DNA from: Deltaproteobacteria bacterium
Lineage (GTDB): Bacteria > Desulfobacterota > Binatia > UBA9968
Assembly (NCBI GenBank): GCA_021323355.1
Contig: JAJONK010000114.1
Location: 1 to 7,664 of the forward strand
Direction of reading: 5' to 3'
DNA length: 7,664 nucleotides
Shown: piece after piece, positions 5,408 to 7,664 of the stretch
How positions within the stretch are numbered: the stretch's first letter is position 1
Layout: every line of letters begins with the position of its first letter
Notes under the pieces: model-generated
What the model was told of the DNA's origin: nothing
Databases searched by the model: none
What the model saw: the letters and a program-made list of their open reading frames with translations, nothing else
Made by a program: the position numbers and the translations under genes

Positions 5408-6614
5408 TGATACTAAAGATTGCCAGCAGCATGGAGATCACGACGACACCTATCACCAATCCCATTCCCAAAATCAATACCGGCTCGATAATGGACGTCA
5501 ATCTTTTTGTCGTTCGCTTTACCTCTTGATCATAGAAACCCGCCACTTCCCCGAGCATCGTTTCCAGTTTGCCAGTCTCTTCGCCCACAGCGATCATGTT
5601 AAGCGCCAGCGGTGGGAAAAAACCGCTTTCCGCCAAAGGCCGCGCCATGCCCTTTCCTTCCCGAACTCGGATCTGCACTTGGTTGATAGCCCGTGCCATC
5701 AATCTATTACCCATAACACCTTGGACGGTGCCCAGTGCTTCGAGAAGCGGCACGCCGCCTTTTAGCAGGGCCGACAGAGTGCGGGAGAATCTGGCCGTCT
5801 CAAACTTCCGAATCAGATCGCCGACTAACCAAACGCGCAAAGAAACACGGTCCAACTCGGCTTTTGCTTCGGGATTGCGCAAATAAAATACTGCCGCGGC
5901 AACAGCGGCAATCAGTGCTATCGCGATCAACCAACCATACTCGGTCAATAAAGTGCTCAGGCCAATGATGACTCGTGTAATCCAAGGAACCGCCTGGCCT
6001 ACATCTTTAAAGATCACAGCAAAGCGCGGGATCACGTAAAGGAATAGCACTATCAACGAAACTCCGGCCGCGCTGGCGAGAATCACAGGGTAAATCAGCG
6101 CCGACTTGAGATCTTCCCTGAGCGCCAGCGAACGCTCCATGTACTCAGCTAAATAACGCAGGACTCCTTCGAGGATTCCCCCGGATTCCCCAGCTCGAAT
6201 CATATTTATGTAGATTTTTGGGAAGACATCCGAATGTTCTCCCATGGAAGCAGCCAGTGATTTGCCGGCGCGCACGGCCTCAAGGAGCGTGCGCATGACT
6301 TTGCTAAACTCTTCTCCTTCTATCAGGTTCCCGAGAATTGACAGGCTGCGGTCGAGGGGCAAGCCGGCAGCGAGCAATGTGCCCAGCTCCTGGGTGAATT
6401 GAAGCAATTGTTGTTGGCTGATTTTGCGCTTCGAAAACAGCGGCAAGCGCGCCTGTGAAGCCACCGCCCCACTCTCGGCGGAAGCACCGATGCGCAGCGG
6501 AATGCAGCCCATCTCGTGGAGGCGCAACACAACTCCCTGCTCGGCCTCAGCTTCCATGATACCCTCGACGATCTTGCCTGCGTGATCCGCGGCCCGATAT
6601 TGGTAGAACGCCAT
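5391..6614 (-). CDS. gspF: Type II secretion inner-membrane platform protein GspF
   Basis: GspF is the polytopic inner-membrane core of the T2SS assembly platform; it is thought to pass the motion of GspE to the growing pseudopilus. The 407-residue length is normal. There are two tandem T2SSF helical-bundle domains, at about 70-193 and 273-395, each with the family signature: AGESGG at 141-146 in the first and VGEETGKL at 343-350 in the second. Hydrophobic segments lie at about 172-196, 225-246 and 375-400. The N-terminal 65 residues (MAFYQYRAADHAGK and on) match the usual cytoplasmic lead-in. The ATG start gives the canonical N-terminus, although only a weak GAG-type ribosome site precedes it. 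The stop lies inside the gspG start region, giving a 17-nt overlap with gspG. PilC of type IV pili is homologous; gene context decides for GspF. Confidence 0.97.
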   Translation of the reverse strand: MAFYQYRAADHAGKIVEGIMEAEAEQGVVLRLHEMGCIPLRIGASAESGAVASQARLPLFSKRKISQQQLLQFTQELGTLLAAGLPLDRSLSILGNLIEGEEFSKVMRTLLEAVRAGKSLAASMGEHSDVFPKIYINMIRAGESGGILEGVLRYLAEYMERSLALREDLKSALIYPVILASAAGVSLIVLFLYVIPRFAVIFKDVGQAVPWITRVIIGLSTLLTEYGWLIAIALIAAVAAAVFYLRNPEAKAELDRVSLRVWLVGDLIRKFETARFSRTLSALLKGGVPLLEALGTVQGVMGNRLMARAINQVQIRVREGKGMARPLAESGFFPPLALNMIAVGEETGKLETMLGEVAGFYDQEVKRTTKRLTSIIEPVLILGMGLVIGVVVISMLLAIFSINDLPF

Positions 6615-6664
6615 CTACTCAGACACTCTTGCGCAATCCGACAAAAACCTGACGAGTGAATCCG

Positions 6665-7664
6665 TTACGCCTCTTCCCTTGTCACTCTGAGCACTTCCGC
6701 AACTGTGGTGACGCCGTGACGCACCTTATCCCAGCCATCATCTCTCAGCAGGCGCATTCCTTGTTGGACGGCAAGACTACGAATCGTTCCGGCATCGGCG
6801 CGTTGAACGATGATTTTGCAGATCTCAGAAGTCACTGGCAGTAATTCAAATATTCCGACTCGGCCTAGATAACCGGTGCCGCTGCAAGTGTTGCAACCGA
6901 CGGCTTCCCAAACCTGCTCCGGCAGATTTCCGCTGGGCAGACTAAGTTCCGGCTCATCCCTATCAAAGTTCGAGAATGAAACCTCTTTGCGGCACGTCTT
7001 ACATAGGCGACGCACCAGTCTTTGCGCCAGCACACCTAGCAGAGAGGATGATAATAAGTAGTCTTGAACACCCATCTCCAGTAGCCTGGAAATTGCTCCG
7101 GCAGCATCGTTGGTGTGCAACGTCGAAAAGACTAAGTGACCTGTTAGGGCGGCTTGCACCGCGATTTCCGCCGTCTCGGCATCGCGAATCTCACCGACCA
7201 TGATAACGTCTGGATCTTGTCGCACAATCGAACGAAGCCCATTGGCGAATGTCAACCCGATTTGCGGTTTGACCTGTATCTGATTGACTCCACTCAGTTG
7301 ATATTCAACAGGATCTTCGATGGTGATAATCTTCTTTCCCGGATCATTGATCTTCTGCAACGCGCCGTATAACGTCGTCGTTTTGCCGCTTCCCGTTGGT
7401 CCGGTGACGAGTATCATGCCATGTGGCTTAAGAATCATGCCGTTGAAATAGTTTAATATATCCGAGGGAAATCCGATGGTCTCGAGCTGCGTAAAAATTT
7501 GCCCGCGCTCGAGAAGCCGGATGACCACGCTCTCGCCGTAAAGGGTCGGAACCGTAGCGATACGCAAATCAACGTCTTTTCCCGCTAATCTGATCTTGAT
7601 CCGGCCATCCTGCGGCAAGCGCCGTTCCGCAATATTGAGCTGAGCGAGGATCTTAAGACGGGAG
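6665..7664 (-). CDS. gspE: Type II secretion ATPase GspE, C-terminal part (5' end outside the window)
   Basis: GspE is the cytoplasmic hexameric ATPase whose ATP hydrolysis drives pseudopilus assembly; it docks on GspL and GspF at the inner membrane. The 332 visible residues open at the window edge in a typical GspE stretch (SRLKILAQLNIAERRLPQDG), so the true start lies upstream; the in-frame TTG near 7618 is an internal Leu. Counting the first visible residue as 1, I see the Walker A loop GPTGSGKT (about 88-95), the Asp box ITIEDPVEY (about 113-121), the Walker B segment DPDVIMVGEIRD (about 150-161), the His box HLVFSTLHTND (about 176-186) and a tetracysteine zinc site made of CKTC (221-224) and CNTC (257-260). 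All key catalytic residues are present. The related pilus ATPase PilB is the main alternative, but the downstream gspFGHIJKLM genes settle it as GspE. The gene ends with TAA 50 nt before gspF. Confidence 0.97.
   Translation of the reverse strand, partial: SRLKILAQLNIAERRLPQDGRIKIRLAGKDVDLRIATVPTLYGESVVIRLLERGQIFTQLETIGFPSDILNYFNGMILKPHGMILVTGPTGSGKTTTLYGALQKINDPGKKIITIEDPVEYQLSGVNQIQVKPQIGLTFANGLRSIVRQDPDVIMVGEIRDAETAEIAVQAALTGHLVFSTLHTNDAAGAISRLLEMGVQDYLLSSSLLGVLAQRLVRRLCKTCRKEVSFSNFDRDEPELSLPSGNLPEQVWEAVGCNTCSGTGYLGRVGIFELLPVTSEICKIIVQRADAGTIRSLAVQQGMRLLRDDGWDKVRHGVTTVAEVLRVTREEA

Noticed and set aside
530..6000. Several plus-strand open frames of 60-130 codons opposite gsp genes
   Set aside because: They lie entirely opposite well-recognised genes, have no family resemblance or ribosome sites, and follow from the codon bias of the minus strand.
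7616..7618. TTG as the start of a 317-residue GspE
   Set aside because: The frame continues to the window edge with residues conserved in GspE (KILAQLNIAERR), so this is an internal Leu of a gene cut by the window.
5391..7664. Type IV pilus genes pilB and pilC instead of gspE and gspF
   Set aside because: The families are homologous, but the following GspG with its calcium loop and the H-I-J-K-L-M set are specific to type II secretion.

Overview
The window is one continuous minus-strand block of type II secretion system (T2SS, general secretion pathway) genes. Read in transcription order, from the right edge to the left, it holds gspE (5' end cut off by the window), gspF, gspG, gspH, gspI, gspJ, gspK, gspL, gspM, and the first codons of a further small membrane-protein gene that runs off the left edge. 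No plus-strand gene, RNA gene, CRISPR array, mobile element or convincing terminator is visible.

The genes encode most of the inner-membrane and periplasmic half of the secreton. GspE is the cytoplasmic hexameric ATPase and GspF the polytopic platform protein. GspG is the major pseudopilin, and GspH, GspI, GspJ and GspK are the minor pseudopilins that form the tip. GspL and GspM are the assembly-platform proteins that connect GspE to the rest. The outer-membrane secretin GspD, the clamp GspC and the prepilin peptidase GspO (PilD) are not in view. Five of the seven junctions from gspG to gspM are very tight: 4-nt ATGA or GTGA overlaps at H/I, J/K and L/M, a 1-nt TGATG overlap at I/J, and a longer overlap at G/H. 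F/G also overlaps. This points to a polycistronic mRNA with translational coupling. The only real gaps are E/F (50 nt), K/L (64 nt) and the region after gspM.

The organism is a diderm (Gram-negative-type) bacterium of moderate GC. The PilM/PilN-like GspL and PilO-like GspM, and the E-to-M order with no gspC or gspD directly in front of gspM's successor, look more like the T2SS of deltaproteobacterial, acidobacterial, nitrospiral or related uncultivated lineages than the enteric gspC-O operon. The phylum cannot be fixed from this sequence.

The part worth a second look is the left end. gspM stops early at 430, but a second frame overlapping its end and closing at 257 encodes what looks like the missing C-terminal part of the same protein. 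The join appears to lack the helix expected in the middle of the GspM/PilO fold, so the gene seems to carry a frameshift and probably a short internal deletion. The next gene, starting near 99, has a strong Shine-Dalgarno sequence but no ATG, GTG or TTG at the right distance, only ATT. Two lesions side by side suggest a decaying or recently damaged end of the operon, or local sequence or assembly error. I see no previously undescribed system in the window.
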